Shown one piece after another: positions 17,955-26,996 of a DNA stretch of 64,000 nucleotides. Where the stretch lies: positions 186,001-250,000 of the forward strand of contig NZ_JAUFQO010000012.1 of assembly GCF_030409835.1 (NCBI RefSeq), read 5' to 3'. The DNA is from Lutimonas halocynthiae (lineage in GTDB: Bacteria > Bacteroidota > Bacteroidia > Flavobacteriales > Flavobacteriaceae). The position numbers were made by a program, and so were the translations under genes. Every line of letters begins with the position of its first letter. Within the stretch, counting starts at the first letter, position 1. A model generated the notes under the pieces. The model ran no database searches and had not been told where the DNA came from. It saw only the letters and a list, made by a program, of their open reading frames with translations.

Positions 17955-18686
17955 ATGAAACATTTATTGATTGCTTTTGTTTTTGTAAGCCTTTTAGTTT
18001 CTTGTAAAAATGAAGGAAAAAAAATAGATAAGGAAACTGTAGTTGACTTGAAATCAGATGAAGATTGGACTTATTTATTTGATGGAGAAAGTTTTGATGG
18101 TTGGCACACTTACTTGAGGGATACAATTTCAGATCAATGGAAGATTGAAGATGGGGTTATGTTTTATATGCCAGATCCGGATAAGGCTCAGGGCATGAAT
18201 AATTTGGTTACAGATAAAAAATATAAAAATTATGAGCTTTCATTGGAGTGGAAGATTTCTGTTGATGGTAACAGTGGTGTTTTTTACGGAGTATTGGAAG
18301 ATGAAAAATATGTAGTTCCTTATATGACGGCTCCTGAGATTCAAATAAGAGATTATACCAACATACCTGATTTTACCGACAAACAACAAATGTCTGGAGC
18401 CATATTCGGAATAGTTGGTGTTGAAACGGATGTGGCACATAAGGCTGGTGAGTGGAATCAATTTTTAATTAAAATTGATCATAATGAAAATATCGGTTTG
18501 GTGGTTTTAAATGACAAGGAGGTTGCTAATTTTCCGGTTAATGGAGAAGCATGGAATACCTTAGTAGCTGACTCGAAATTCAAGGATTGGGAAGGTTTTG
18601 GAATAACACAAGAAGGACATATTGGATTGCAGGACCACGCTCATGGGGTTTGGTTTAGAAATATAAAAATCAAAGAGTTGGATTGA
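17955..18686 (+). CDS. DUF1080 (3-keto-disaccharide hydrolase family) lipoprotein, copy 2
   Basis: 243 residues with lipoprotein signal SLLVSC (Cys17) then KNEGKK. The domain shows WTYLFDGESFDGWHTY, YELSLEWKISVDGNSGVFYG, MTAPEIQIRDY and the closing GHIGLQDHAHGVWFRNIKI. The NSGVFYG turn and the LQDH-x-x-x-VWFRNI end are shared with the copy at 20.6 kb. It probably acts in the periplasm or at the surface on C3-oxidised glycosides. It ends the run that begins with the TIM-barrel gene (gaps 19 and 25 bases), so the three are likely one operon. Confidence 0.91.
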   Translation: MKHLLIAFVFVSLLVSCKNEGKKIDKETVVDLKSDEDWTYLFDGESFDGWHTYLRDTISDQWKIEDGVMFYMPDPDKAQGMNNLVTDKKYKNYELSLEWKISVDGNSGVFYGVLEDEKYVVPYMTAPEIQIRDYTNIPDFTDKQQMSGAIFGIVGVETDVAHKAGEWNQFLIKIDHNENIGLVVLNDKEVANFPVNGEAWNTLVADSKFKDWEGFGITQEGHIGLQDHAHGVWFRNIKIKELD

Positions 18687-18963
18687 GGAGTGACTTGAAA
18701 ATGTCATTTTTCAAAAATTATTGAAGGCATAGTTTGAGGGCTATTTTTATATATAAATTGAAAGAAATTTGAGGATTTGTTAGTATATTTACTTTTTTCC
18801 GCATAATTCCCTCAGTATTCGGTAAATACAATGCCTTAAAACAGCATAAATGTCGTTTTTTTTATGATGTCATAGATGGCATTTTTATAATTTTATTGAA
18901 TAGCATTAAATGTTTAAACAAATATAAATCACCGATTTTTTCTAATTAAATAAGTTTTATAAT
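18687..18963. other. intergenic region upstream of the Tat-exported oxidoreductase gene
   Basis: 277 AT-rich bases between two plus-strand genes. I see no strong terminator, no TAnnTTTG promoter and no convincing ORF. The gap size suggests that the following gene has its own promoter. Confidence 0.4.
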
Positions 18964-20475
18964 ATGAGTAAGAATGAAAAAAAGAATACAATTTCCAGGA
19001 GGAATTTTGTAAACAAAACCTTGGTGGCCAGTGCTGGTTTTTCCATTGTGCCTTCTTTCGCAGTAAGCGGATTAGGACATGTTGCACCTAGTGATAAATT
19101 GAATATTGTCGGAGTAGGTGTAGGTGGAATGGGTCTTAGAAACCTTAAGAATCTAAAATCACAAAACATAGTTGGTTTATGTGATGTGGATTGGAAGTAT
19201 GCCAAAGGATGTTTTGATGAATTTCCAAAAGCCAAACAATATTGGGATTGGCGTAAAATGTATGAAGAAATGGAGAATGATTTTGATGCGGTTGTGATTG
19301 CAACAGCTGATCATACTCATGCCATTACTGCTGCACATGCCATGACAATGGGTAAACATGTTTACTTACAAAAACCCCTTACTCATTCGGTTTATGAATC
19401 TAGATTATTAACAAAATTGGCTGCAGAACATAAAGTAGCTACGCAAATGGGTAACCAGGGTGCTTCTGGTGCCGGTGTTGCTGAAACTTGTGAAATACTT
19501 TGGAGTGGTGCTCTAGGAGATGTGGTTAAGGTAGAATCTTTTACAGATCGTCCGATTTGGCCTCAAGGATTGAATACACCAGAAACGGTTGATCCAATTC
19601 CTGATACTTTAAATTGGGAGTTGTTTACAGGTCCTGCTAAAATGCGTCCATTCAATGAGGTGTATCACCCATGGAACTGGAGAGGCTGGTGGGATTATGG
19701 AACAGGTGCATTAGGTGATATGGCATGTCATATTCTTCACCCTGTATATGAAGGTTTAAAATTAGGGTATCCAACTAAGGCACAGGCAAGTTCATCATTG
19801 TTATTAAATGATTCAGCTCCTGTTGCGCAATCTGCTAAACTAACTTTTCCTGAGAGAGGTAAAGTTGGAAGTATAAATTTACCAGAAGTTGATGTTCATT
19901 GGTATGATGGTGGAATTAAACCAGAATTACCAGGTAACTGGCCTGCAGGTAAGAATCCTAACAAAAATGGAGGAGGTACATTCTTCTACGGAACTAAAGA
20001 TATCTTACATACTGGTTGTTATGGTTTAGAACCAGAATTATTATCTGGTAAGAAAGTAAATGCACCTAAAACTGAAAGAAGAGTTGAAGATGAGATGGGC
20101 CTTGCATGGGGCGGAGGAGCACATGAAATGGATTGGGTAAGAGCTTGTAAAGAGAGCCCTGAAAACAGAACTCCTTGTACATCTGATTTTGCAGAAGCAG
20201 GACCATTTAATGAAATGGTAGTAATGGGTGTATTGGCTGTTCGTCTTCAAGATTTGAATAAGACTCTTGAATGGGATGGTGAAAATATGAAATTTACCAA
20301 TATCGGAGATACAGAGGAAATCAGAAATATCGTTAAAGATGGATTTGAAATTCACGATGGACATCCAACATTTAATAAAGATTATACAGAACCAATGAAT
20401 GCATTAGCTTATTCTGAGGAACTTATAAAGCACACGTATAGAGATGGTTGGGAATTACCACCTATGCCTAAATAG
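18964..20475 (+). CDS. Tat-exported Gfo/Idh/MocA-family oxidoreductase
   Basis: 503 residues. The N-terminus carries a twin-arginine signal (SRRNFVNKTLVASAGFSIVP, residues 11-30), so the enzyme is exported folded with its cofactor. The Rossmann motif is GVGVGGMGLRNLKNL, followed by the QKP variant of the EKP motif (HVYLQKPLTHS), then WRGWWDYGTGALGDMACHILH with the Asp/His active-site pair. Exported members of this family oxidise sugars or glycosides using a tightly bound NAD(P). Followed by its own terminator and a DUF1080 lipoprotein, it is a good candidate for the oxidising enzyme upstream of DUF1080 cleavage. Confidence 0.92.
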   Translation: MSKNEKKNTISRRNFVNKTLVASAGFSIVPSFAVSGLGHVAPSDKLNIVGVGVGGMGLRNLKNLKSQNIVGLCDVDWKYAKGCFDEFPKAKQYWDWRKMYEEMENDFDAVVIATADHTHAITAAHAMTMGKHVYLQKPLTHSVYESRLLTKLAAEHKVATQMGNQGASGAGVAETCEILWSGALGDVVKVESFTDRPIWPQGLNTPETVDPIPDTLNWELFTGPAKMRPFNEVYHPWNWRGWWDYGTGALGDMACHILHPVYEGLKLGYPTKAQASSSLLLNDSAPVAQSAKLTFPERGKVGSINLPEVDVHWYDGGIKPELPGNWPAGKNPNKNGGGTFFYGTKDILHTGCYGLEPELLSGKKVNAPKTERRVEDEMGLAWGGGAHEMDWVRACKESPENRTPCTSDFAEAGPFNEMVVMGVLAVRLQDLNKTLEWDGENMKFTNIGDTEEIRNIVKDGFEIHDGHPTFNKDYTEPMNALAYSEELIKHTYRDGWELPPMPK

Positions 20476-20502
20476 TATTGGCTAAAATCTGAATTAGAAT
20501 AG

Positions 20503-20541
20503 AACCTTAGAGAATTAATATTATTTTCTAAGGTTTTGTTT
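20503..20541 (+). terminator. terminator after the Tat-exported oxidoreductase gene
   Basis: AACCTTAGAGAA (20503-20514) pairs with TTTTCTAAGGTT (20524-20535), one G-U pair, 9-base loop, followed by TTGTTTG. It separates this gene from the DUF1080 gene at 20599. Confidence 0.7.
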
Positions 20542-20598
20542 GATTCTACTAAAATTTTAATAAATAACTGAATTTCAAATACTTATAAATTTAATAGA

Positions 20599-21402
20599 AT
20601 GAAAAAAAGAATTTTTGTACTTGCACTTGGTATCGCTACAACCTCATTTATGATAAGTTGCGGTAATGGGGCAAAGAAAGAAGCTCCTGCTGCTGAGGCC
20701 GCAGAGGAGGTAGTAGAAGTGGCAGAGGAAGCTGCACCAAACACATTAACTGAAGCTGAGAAAAGCGACGGATGGGTATCACTTTTTAATGGTACAACTT
20801 CAGAAGGTTGGAGAGGTTATAAAAACGATCACTTCCCTTCGGCTTGGCAGGTTGTAGACGGTACAATACATATGATTGGTTCAGGCAGAGGTGAAGCTGG
20901 GGACAAAGAAGGTGGAGATATCATTTTTGATAAGCAATATCAGAATTTTACACTTAGCCTTGAATGGAAGATATCTGAAGGAGGTAACTCTGGAATTTTT
21001 TATCTTGGAGAAGAAGAATTAGATTTTATCTGGAAAACGGCACCTGAAATGCAAATCTTAGATAATGAGAAGCATCCTGATGCGAAATTAGGAACTGATG
21101 GTAACCGTCAAGCAGGATCCTTATATGACTTGATTGCCGCAAAACCTCAGAATGCGAAGCCTGTAGGAGAGTGGAATCAAATAGAAATCACTGTTTATAA
21201 AGGAACTGTAGTACACAAGCAAAACGGAGTTAACGTAGTAGAGTACCACTTATGGACACCTGAATGGAATGAAATGGTAGCTGGCAGTAAATTCCCAGGA
21301 TTAAACAAAGATTGGGCTGATGTTGCTAGTAAAGGATATATCGGATTACAAGATCATGGTGACGATGTATGGTTTAGAAATATAAAAATCAAAGAGCTTT
21401 AA
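20599..21402 (+). CDS. DUF1080 (3-keto-disaccharide hydrolase family) lipoprotein, copy 3
   Basis: 267 residues with lipoprotein signal SFMISC (Cys21). A 25-residue linker rich in Ala and Glu (EAPAAEAAEEVVEV) separates the anchor from the domain, which suggests a tethered enzyme held away from the membrane. The domain shows WVSLFNGTTSEGWRGY, LSLEWKISEGGNSGIFY, TAPEMQILDNEKHPDAK and GYIGLQDHGDDVWFRNIKI. The EMQILDNEKHPDA segment is typical of the core DUF1080 family. It has its own space upstream and a strong terminator downstream, so it may be monocistronic. Confidence 0.93.
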   Translation: MKKRIFVLALGIATTSFMISCGNGAKKEAPAAEAAEEVVEVAEEAAPNTLTEAEKSDGWVSLFNGTTSEGWRGYKNDHFPSAWQVVDGTIHMIGSGRGEAGDKEGGDIIFDKQYQNFTLSLEWKISEGGNSGIFYLGEEELDFIWKTAPEMQILDNEKHPDAKLGTDGNRQAGSLYDLIAAKPQNAKPVGEWNQIEITVYKGTVVHKQNGVNVVEYHLWTPEWNEMVAGSKFPGLNKDWADVASKGYIGLQDHGDDVWFRNIKIKEL

Positions 21403-21422
21403 ATTAGGTTCTGTTTACAATT

Positions 21423-21454
21423 AAAAAAACCTCTGTATTTACAGAGGTTTTTTT
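21423..21454. terminator. bidirectional terminator
   Basis: Seven A plus CCTCTGT (21423-21436) pairs with ACAGAGG plus seven T (21441-21454) around a 4-base loop. It serves the convergent DUF1080 (plus) and GyrI-like (minus) genes. Confidence 0.92.
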
Positions 21455-21486
21455 GTTTTCAAATACTACCTTAAAAAGAGCAAATA

Positions 21487-22380
21487 TTAGTTGGCAATAG
21501 GCATGTAGATCTCTGTAATCCATTGCAATTCATCTCCTCCCATATTTGGATTGTTATGAAATACTTCAAAAGGTTTTTTCTCCACTGCAATATTGTTTTT
21601 CTCAGCATAGTTAAGTAAAGCATACCAGGCGCGGTCAGACGTAATATAGTTTCCGTTGTAAATGGCTTTCAAAGCTTTTTTTCTATTTATTTTTTTAAAC
21701 GATATCATTGGATGTTGAAACAAGGAGTCATTGTTTTTTATTGGGTAGCAAAAATCGTATTGTATACGATCATTTTTCATATCCCAATTATTTACCGAAA
21801 TAAATGGTCTTCCGTTCAATTCTATTTTATTAGCAATTAAAGTGCTACTTAATAAGTTATAGTTTTGCATCATGCCCATCGCTTTTTCTATCTGCTTACT
21901 TTCTATGCTAACAAAAGCGCAAAAAACTTCTTTTATTTCAGATTCACCTTCAATTTTCACTTTGAATCTGGAAATATGTTCTTTTAATTTGTCAGAGAAG
22001 TCAACCATACTATTCTTAACCCTTTTTTCAAAATCTGTATGACTGAATGGATGTGTTAGCCTGTTCTGGAAACTATGTTCCATATCAGTAACATAAACAT
22101 TAACAAGTGATGTCGAATCGTTAATGGGCTCAATATGATAATGGTACTGAAATGTTGAGTCATTATAGGAAACAATTTGTTTAAGGTCAAAGAGATCCTC
22201 TGAAGCCTCAATTTTGGCTCCTTCAATTGAGCTATTCCACAATTTAAGACTTTGATTTACTACTCCGGGAATAGTATTTACTTTGAAGGTAACCAAATAG
22301 TCATAAGGTTTGAGAAATAAGGACCAAACCAAGAACCCGGATAAAACCACACAAAGGAATAAGATAATTTTTTTCAACAT
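21487..22380 (-). CDS. membrane-anchored SRPBCC/GyrI-like effector-binding protein
   Basis: 297 residues. An N-terminal helix (KKIILFLCVVLSGFLVWSLFL) anchors the protein. Residues about 30-155 look like an SRPBCC-type domain (KPYDYLVTFKVNTIPG at its start), and about 165-297 resemble a GyrI-like/AraC effector-binding domain (ITSDRAWYALLNYAEKNNI, NPNMGGDELQWITEIYMPI). This pairing is known in Bacteroidota proteins of unknown function that may bind small hydrophobic ligands. It is the last gene of the operon containing three giant FG-GAP proteins and the PAP2/haloperoxidase-like protein, eight bases after the latter. The function is inferred from fold only. Confidence 0.7.
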   Translation of the reverse strand: MLKKIILFLCVVLSGFLVWSLFLKPYDYLVTFKVNTIPGVVNQSLKLWNSSIEGAKIEASEDLFDLKQIVSYNDSTFQYHYHIEPINDSTSLVNVYVTDMEHSFQNRLTHPFSHTDFEKRVKNSMVDFSDKLKEHISRFKVKIEGESEIKEVFCAFVSIESKQIEKAMGMMQNYNLLSSTLIANKIELNGRPFISVNNWDMKNDRIQYDFCYPIKNNDSLFQHPMISFKKINRKKALKAIYNGNYITSDRAWYALLNYAEKNNIAVEKKPFEVFHNNPNMGGDELQWITEIYMPIAN

Positions 22381-22388
22381 AATTTTAT

Positions 22389-23714
22389 TTAATTAATCAT
22401 ATTCAATTTTTCAATTACGAAATCACCAATGCCTCTCCCTTGCTTAAGACCTATTTCAACTGCTGCACGATAATGAATCCCTCCGTACATCCTGCTTATG
22501 GCCGCCTCATTTGCCGCTTGATTAAAGGATTTGAAGTTTCGAACAGGTAAACCGTATGCCAATTCGGTATCATCGGCAAATTCAAAATTATCACCAAAAA
22601 TATCTGTCAAAGCGATTGCTGCTGCTCCAGAAGCTACTGAATGCCCACTTACATATTCAGGAAAAGGAGGCGTTTGTAATACAGGTTTCCAGGCATCATC
22701 AATATAATCATTAATCAAGGTTTCAGGCCTGATCAGGTTACTGCGATATTTTTCATCCCAACAACTAATAAATGCATCAGCTATTGCTACAGAAGTTTTT
22801 GTGTAGGCATAAACAGTATCATCAAAATCATAATTGCTCTGTCTGCAGGCAATTTTAGTAATGCCAATCCAGTGGGCACCGGGTGTAATTTTTTTAGTGG
22901 CAAACATTAGGTGACCTCGGGAAACTGAAACGTAAGGGTTGCAGTCCCAGAATTGAGCGATGGCAACCTCTTCAGATTCATCACCGCTTTCTGTGATTTC
23001 GTTGCTAATATCATATACCTCGATTAACTCTTTATAGAAATCAGAATCTTTCTCCATGCTAAACGCAGGAGGAGGTACAGGTTTGAATTGGGCGGCTGAA
23101 TCTATCACAAAAGGCCTTATTTTGTTCCAATGAGGTTCTAAACCATCCATATAGGATGGAGGCGTAGGTTGCCAGCGAGATGGGTCGTCAGTGTCTACAG
23201 AGAACTTCGACATGGTACGTGTTTGTTTGTAATTGTCTTGATCCATCCATAAAAAGATATGAGCAGCCACTTTTAAGCCATGTGCTTTTGAAACATTAAA
23301 CTCCTCAGCATTTTTATCCTCCCAGACCCCATAAAGGCTGTCTATATAGATCTGCATTTCGTCTTCAGAGAAGATTAGTTTTTTGTTTAGATCCATATGG
23401 GCAATCAAAGCAGCGAGTTGGTAGTTTAATCCTTCGGTCGTTTCAGGAGAAGGCACGCGCGTTAGCGCTGTTAATTGCCCTTCAAGAGAAGCGTATTTAG
23501 GATTTCCTTGGGCCATGATTTCATAGGCAGCAATATTTGGATATGAAAATACCCTGCTTGCCACCGGTGGAGAAAAAATATCATGCACCATGATTTGACC
23601 TACTTTATCAACAGATTTATGAAAGTCTTCTGCCGTAATTACAATAGGTTCACTTTTTTTTGCACAACCGATTAAAAGACTCAAACTCATAATGAGCAAT
23701 AATTGATTTTTCAT
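22389..23714 (-). CDS. vanadium-haloperoxidase/PAP2-family lipoprotein
   Basis: 441 residues with lipoprotein signal SLLIGC (Cys17). The vanadate/phosphate-binding motifs of the family are present: K-x6-RP at 322-330 (KYRSNLIRP), SGH at 356-358 (YVSGHSVASG) and S-R-x5-H at 408-415 (SRMYGGIH). The Pro before SGH is Val, and the Asp four residues after the last His is Ala419. It may be a vanadium-dependent haloperoxidase or an acid phosphatase; sequence alone does not separate them. It lies three bases after a giant FG-GAP gene and is probably co-transcribed with all three. Confidence 0.87.
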   Translation of the reverse strand: MKNQLLLIMSLSLLIGCAKKSEPIVITAEDFHKSVDKVGQIMVHDIFSPPVASRVFSYPNIAAYEIMAQGNPKYASLEGQLTALTRVPSPETTEGLNYQLAALIAHMDLNKKLIFSEDEMQIYIDSLYGVWEDKNAEEFNVSKAHGLKVAAHIFLWMDQDNYKQTRTMSKFSVDTDDPSRWQPTPPSYMDGLEPHWNKIRPFVIDSAAQFKPVPPPAFSMEKDSDFYKELIEVYDISNEITESGDESEEVAIAQFWDCNPYVSVSRGHLMFATKKITPGAHWIGITKIACRQSNYDFDDTVYAYTKTSVAIADAFISCWDEKYRSNLIRPETLINDYIDDAWKPVLQTPPFPEYVSGHSVASGAAAIALTDIFGDNFEFADDTELAYGLPVRNFKSFNQAANEAAISRMYGGIHYRAAVEIGLKQGRGIGDFVIEKLNMIN

Positions 23715-23717
23715 TTT

Positions 23718-26700
23718 TTAGTAATTTTTTAATTCGTAGACTTCCGCCTTTTCATTATTTATGGTCACAAGTAAATAAGGTTTATTCTTTAAGGTGATGA
23801 TATGTAAATGCCTGACCGATTTGCTGTGAAGGTCAAGACCAATTTGGTTTCCTAATTGCATATCACTTTCATTTTTGATCAGGGCTCCTGAAAAAGAATC
23901 AAATCTGCCATGAAAAGGCTGGACGCCAAAATAATTACCAGCAGCCAGCACTTCTTCTTTACCATCATTGTCAAAGTCATAAGAGAGAAAAGTAGTAATT
24001 GGCGACACCTGAAGCTTGTTTGAAAATGGAACAAAAGTGAATTTACCTTGGTGATTTCTAAGAAATCCTGAACGCAATTCATTCACTGTATGCACCTTGG
24101 CCTTATTTAAAATAGCCTTATCAAAAATTTGTTCTATGGATTGACCGGCAAAATCCTGATAAGAATTGTATTTTTTTCTCAGTTGCACTAATTGCGCGCT
24201 TAATTCATCAAGATTTGCTAAGGGGTAATAGGTGCCATTCTTTTCTATAGCAACAATAGTTTCTGATGTTCCATTATTATCAAAGTCATGGTAATACATT
24301 TTCATGGGGTTTTTAGAAGTTGCCTTGAACTTATTATTTGTACCCCAATTTCCAAGGAGGTAGTCTATATCCCCGTCATCGTCTATATCAAAAGGCTGAA
24401 TGCTTTGCCAAAGCCCCTCAACCGGATTATCCATTTTACTTGTTTTTTTTAGGGTTCCATTTTCGTTTTTGAAAAAGAGAGGTTGCAACCATTCACCAAC
24501 CACAATCAAATCTTTAATTCCATCTGCGTCGAAATCAGTCCAAACTGCATCGGTGATCATTCCTAAACCCTGTAATGCTGGTAAATCCTGCATTACAAAA
24601 TTTCCTTTATTATTGATTAAAATATACGAATCAGGAACAGCACCAAAGTCTTTTGACACAACGTGATTGCCAACAAATAAATCGAGATCTCCATCTTGAT
24701 CTATATCATATTGCTTAATGACCGCTGCATTACCCGTATACGCTGACAAAGTGGTTTGATGAAAGGAACTGTCATTTTGAATAAAATAGCTATCCGACAA
24801 GAAATTCGAACCTTTTGAAAAGCCTGAACCACCAGATGCAGTGATAAGGTCAGGTTTTCCGTCTCTATCAAAGTCAGCTATTAAGGCTGATACATCTTCT
24901 TTTATGGAATCATTCCTAATGGTTGGGATTTTCAGTTCGACAAAGTTAGTATCCTTTTGGATATATATTTGTGAAGGAACTCCATTAGACCCTCCAAAAA
25001 AGATATCTGAGAGCTGATCATTGTTTAAATCGCCTATTGCCGTCGCTGGTTCACGATCTGAAACCTTGTAAGGGATGAGCTTTTGTCTGTTAAAATCATT
25101 AAACGGATTTTCGATATGCTCGAATGCTATGCCTAAATTATTTTGAGAATGAGCAAATAGCAGGTTTTTCTTTGGTTGTAACTGGGCATAATCAAAGGCA
25201 ACTGCTTTGTCTGGGCCAATAACAAGATTTTGATTTGTTTTAATATTTGTCAATAGCTGACTGGTTCTGTTAGGCCATATAATGCGCAGAGAATCGATTT
25301 GACTAACATTCTCATAACCAAAATGAATAAGTGGCTCTGAGGAGGCCTGAAAGCCTCTAGCTGTGTATAATTCTTTATACTGAAGTTTGCCTTGATGATA
25401 AGACAAAACTTTTGTCCCAATCCCCTGTGTATTCGGGCTGGTATATTGGAATTTTATTTTAAGATAATTGGCTTTTTCATTAGTCTTATTGATATATAAT
25501 GAAGCAGGCTCGTCTATGTTATTGATTACGATATCCAAATCACCATCATTGTCTAAATCAGCAATGGCAGTTGCCCCAGAATACAAGGAATCCTTGACTG
25601 TCCAGTCTCCAGACATATCTTCAAAAACAATGTCTTGCCCGCCTTTGAAAATATAATTATGAGATGTACCAGATGGCATCATGTCAATGGCTTGTTGATC
25701 AACCAGCCTTGAATTATTAATTTTATTCTGAATTTGGTCATTCGATATGAACTTTATAAAATCAAGGTTGTTGGGTCTTTTTGGAATACCATTTGAAATA
25801 AACAAATCCTGTTCGCCATCCTGATTGTAATCAGCAAACATTCCGCTCCAACTCCAATCAGTTGCAGCGACACCACTCATTAAAGCTGTTTCAGCATAAG
25901 GACTATTAGCCTGATTGATTTGTAACATATTTCTGGTGAACTGGTAGTGGTAGCCGTATTGCTTGATTCTCAATTCTAGAATTTGTAAACTCTCATCACC
26001 ATCAGAAGTTTTTAAGACAGCTTCATCTTCTGGTAACATATCTAACGAAAGTATATCAGGCCATGCATCATGATTGATGTCAGCAGCATCATTTCCCATT
26101 GAGAATCTTGTAGTATGGCCAAAATAGTCTTTTAGTTTTTCTGAAAAAGTACCATCTCCATTATTCAAATAATAATAGTCATCTTCATGAAAATCATTGC
26201 TGACGTATAGATCTGGAAATCCATCCTGGTTGTAATCTGCTACGGAGACGGCCAATCCATATCCATTGACCCCTCCAAAAATGCCTGATTCTTCGCTCAC
26301 ATCAGTAAACTTTCCATTGTCATTGCGCATTAACTTATCTCCGGTCTGGTAGTTTCTTTTGTTTCTCAAGTCTGACTTACCGAACGACTCTTGTGTATGA
26401 ACTGCATGGTTAAGAATATAGATATCAAGATCATTGTCAAGATCATAATCAAGAAAGACTGCAGAAGAACTGTACGATTCAGCATCAAGACCAAATTTCG
26501 CAGCACTTTCTGTAAAGGTTAAATCTCCATTATTGATATATAATTCGTTAAACCCGTTAAACCCATTTAAGCCGACAACAGCACAAACATATATATCTAA
26601 CAAGCCATCTCCATTTACATCTCCCATAACAGCCCCTGTATTCCAGGTGCTGTTTCCAGAAATATTTGCCTGTTCACTGATATCCTCAAATTTTAAATTT

Positions 26701-26996
26701 CCTTTATTTAAGTACAAACGATTCTTAACTTGATTTCCGGAGAAAAAAATGTCAACGAGCCCATCCTGATTAATGTCTCCTAAGGCAACACCACCACCGT
26801 TATAAAAATACAGGTAATCTAATATGTTAAGATCATCAGTTTCTGTAATGGTATTGACAAAGTTAATACCAGTCTCCTTTTGGCTGGGATTACTGAATAA
26901 TGCTCCTTCTTTTTGACCACAACTGAGCATCAAAAAGGAAACGAACAAGGCGATAAGATAATTATTTTTCAAGTGTGTAAATCTTAGGTTTATCAT
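23718..26996 (-). CDS. giant FG-GAP/VCBS repeat lipoprotein with ASPIC/UnbV domain (paralog 2)
   Basis: 1092 residues with lipoprotein signal SFLMLSC (Cys26). The N-terminal motif YFYNGGGVALGDINQDGLVDI opens a calcium-loop propeller; the ASPIC/UnbV domain is near 520-590 (RGFQASSEPLIHFG, IIWPNRTSQLL) and a second FG-GAP set follows with the helical insert LRKKYNSYQDFA near 937-955. The start ATG overlaps the upstream paralog by 35 bases; TTG 26972 is a possible later start. Third gene of the minus-strand operon, with the haloperoxidase-like gene three bases downstream. Probably outer-membrane surface exposed. Biochemical activity unknown. Confidence 0.92.
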   Translation of the reverse strand: MINLRFTHLKNNYLIALFVSFLMLSCGQKEGALFSNPSQKETGINFVNTITETDDLNILDYLYFYNGGGVALGDINQDGLVDIFFSGNQVKNRLYLNKGNLKFEDISEQANISGNSTWNTGAVMGDVNGDGLLDIYVCAVVGLNGFNGFNELYINNGDLTFTESAAKFGLDAESYSSSAVFLDYDLDNDLDIYILNHAVHTQESFGKSDLRNKRNYQTGDKLMRNDNGKFTDVSEESGIFGGVNGYGLAVSVADYNQDGFPDLYVSNDFHEDDYYYLNNGDGTFSEKLKDYFGHTTRFSMGNDAADINHDAWPDILSLDMLPEDEAVLKTSDGDESLQILELRIKQYGYHYQFTRNMLQINQANSPYAETALMSGVAATDWSWSGMFADYNQDGEQDLFISNGIPKRPNNLDFIKFISNDQIQNKINNSRLVDQQAIDMMPSGTSHNYIFKGGQDIVFEDMSGDWTVKDSLYSGATAIADLDNDGDLDIVINNIDEPASLYINKTNEKANYLKIKFQYTSPNTQGIGTKVLSYHQGKLQYKELYTARGFQASSEPLIHFGYENVSQIDSLRIIWPNRTSQLLTNIKTNQNLVIGPDKAVAFDYAQLQPKKNLLFAHSQNNLGIAFEHIENPFNDFNRQKLIPYKVSDREPATAIGDLNNDQLSDIFFGGSNGVPSQIYIQKDTNFVELKIPTIRNDSIKEDVSALIADFDRDGKPDLITASGGSGFSKGSNFLSDSYFIQNDSSFHQTTLSAYTGNAAVIKQYDIDQDGDLDLFVGNHVVSKDFGAVPDSYILINNKGNFVMQDLPALQGLGMITDAVWTDFDADGIKDLIVVGEWLQPLFFKNENGTLKKTSKMDNPVEGLWQSIQPFDIDDDGDIDYLLGNWGTNNKFKATSKNPMKMYYHDFDNNGTSETIVAIEKNGTYYPLANLDELSAQLVQLRKKYNSYQDFAGQSIEQIFDKAILNKAKVHTVNELRSGFLRNHQGKFTFVPFSNKLQVSPITTFLSYDFDNDGKEEVLAAGNYFGVQPFHGRFDSFSGALIKNESDMQLGNQIGLDLHSKSVRHLHIITLKNKPYLLVTINNEKAEVYELKNY

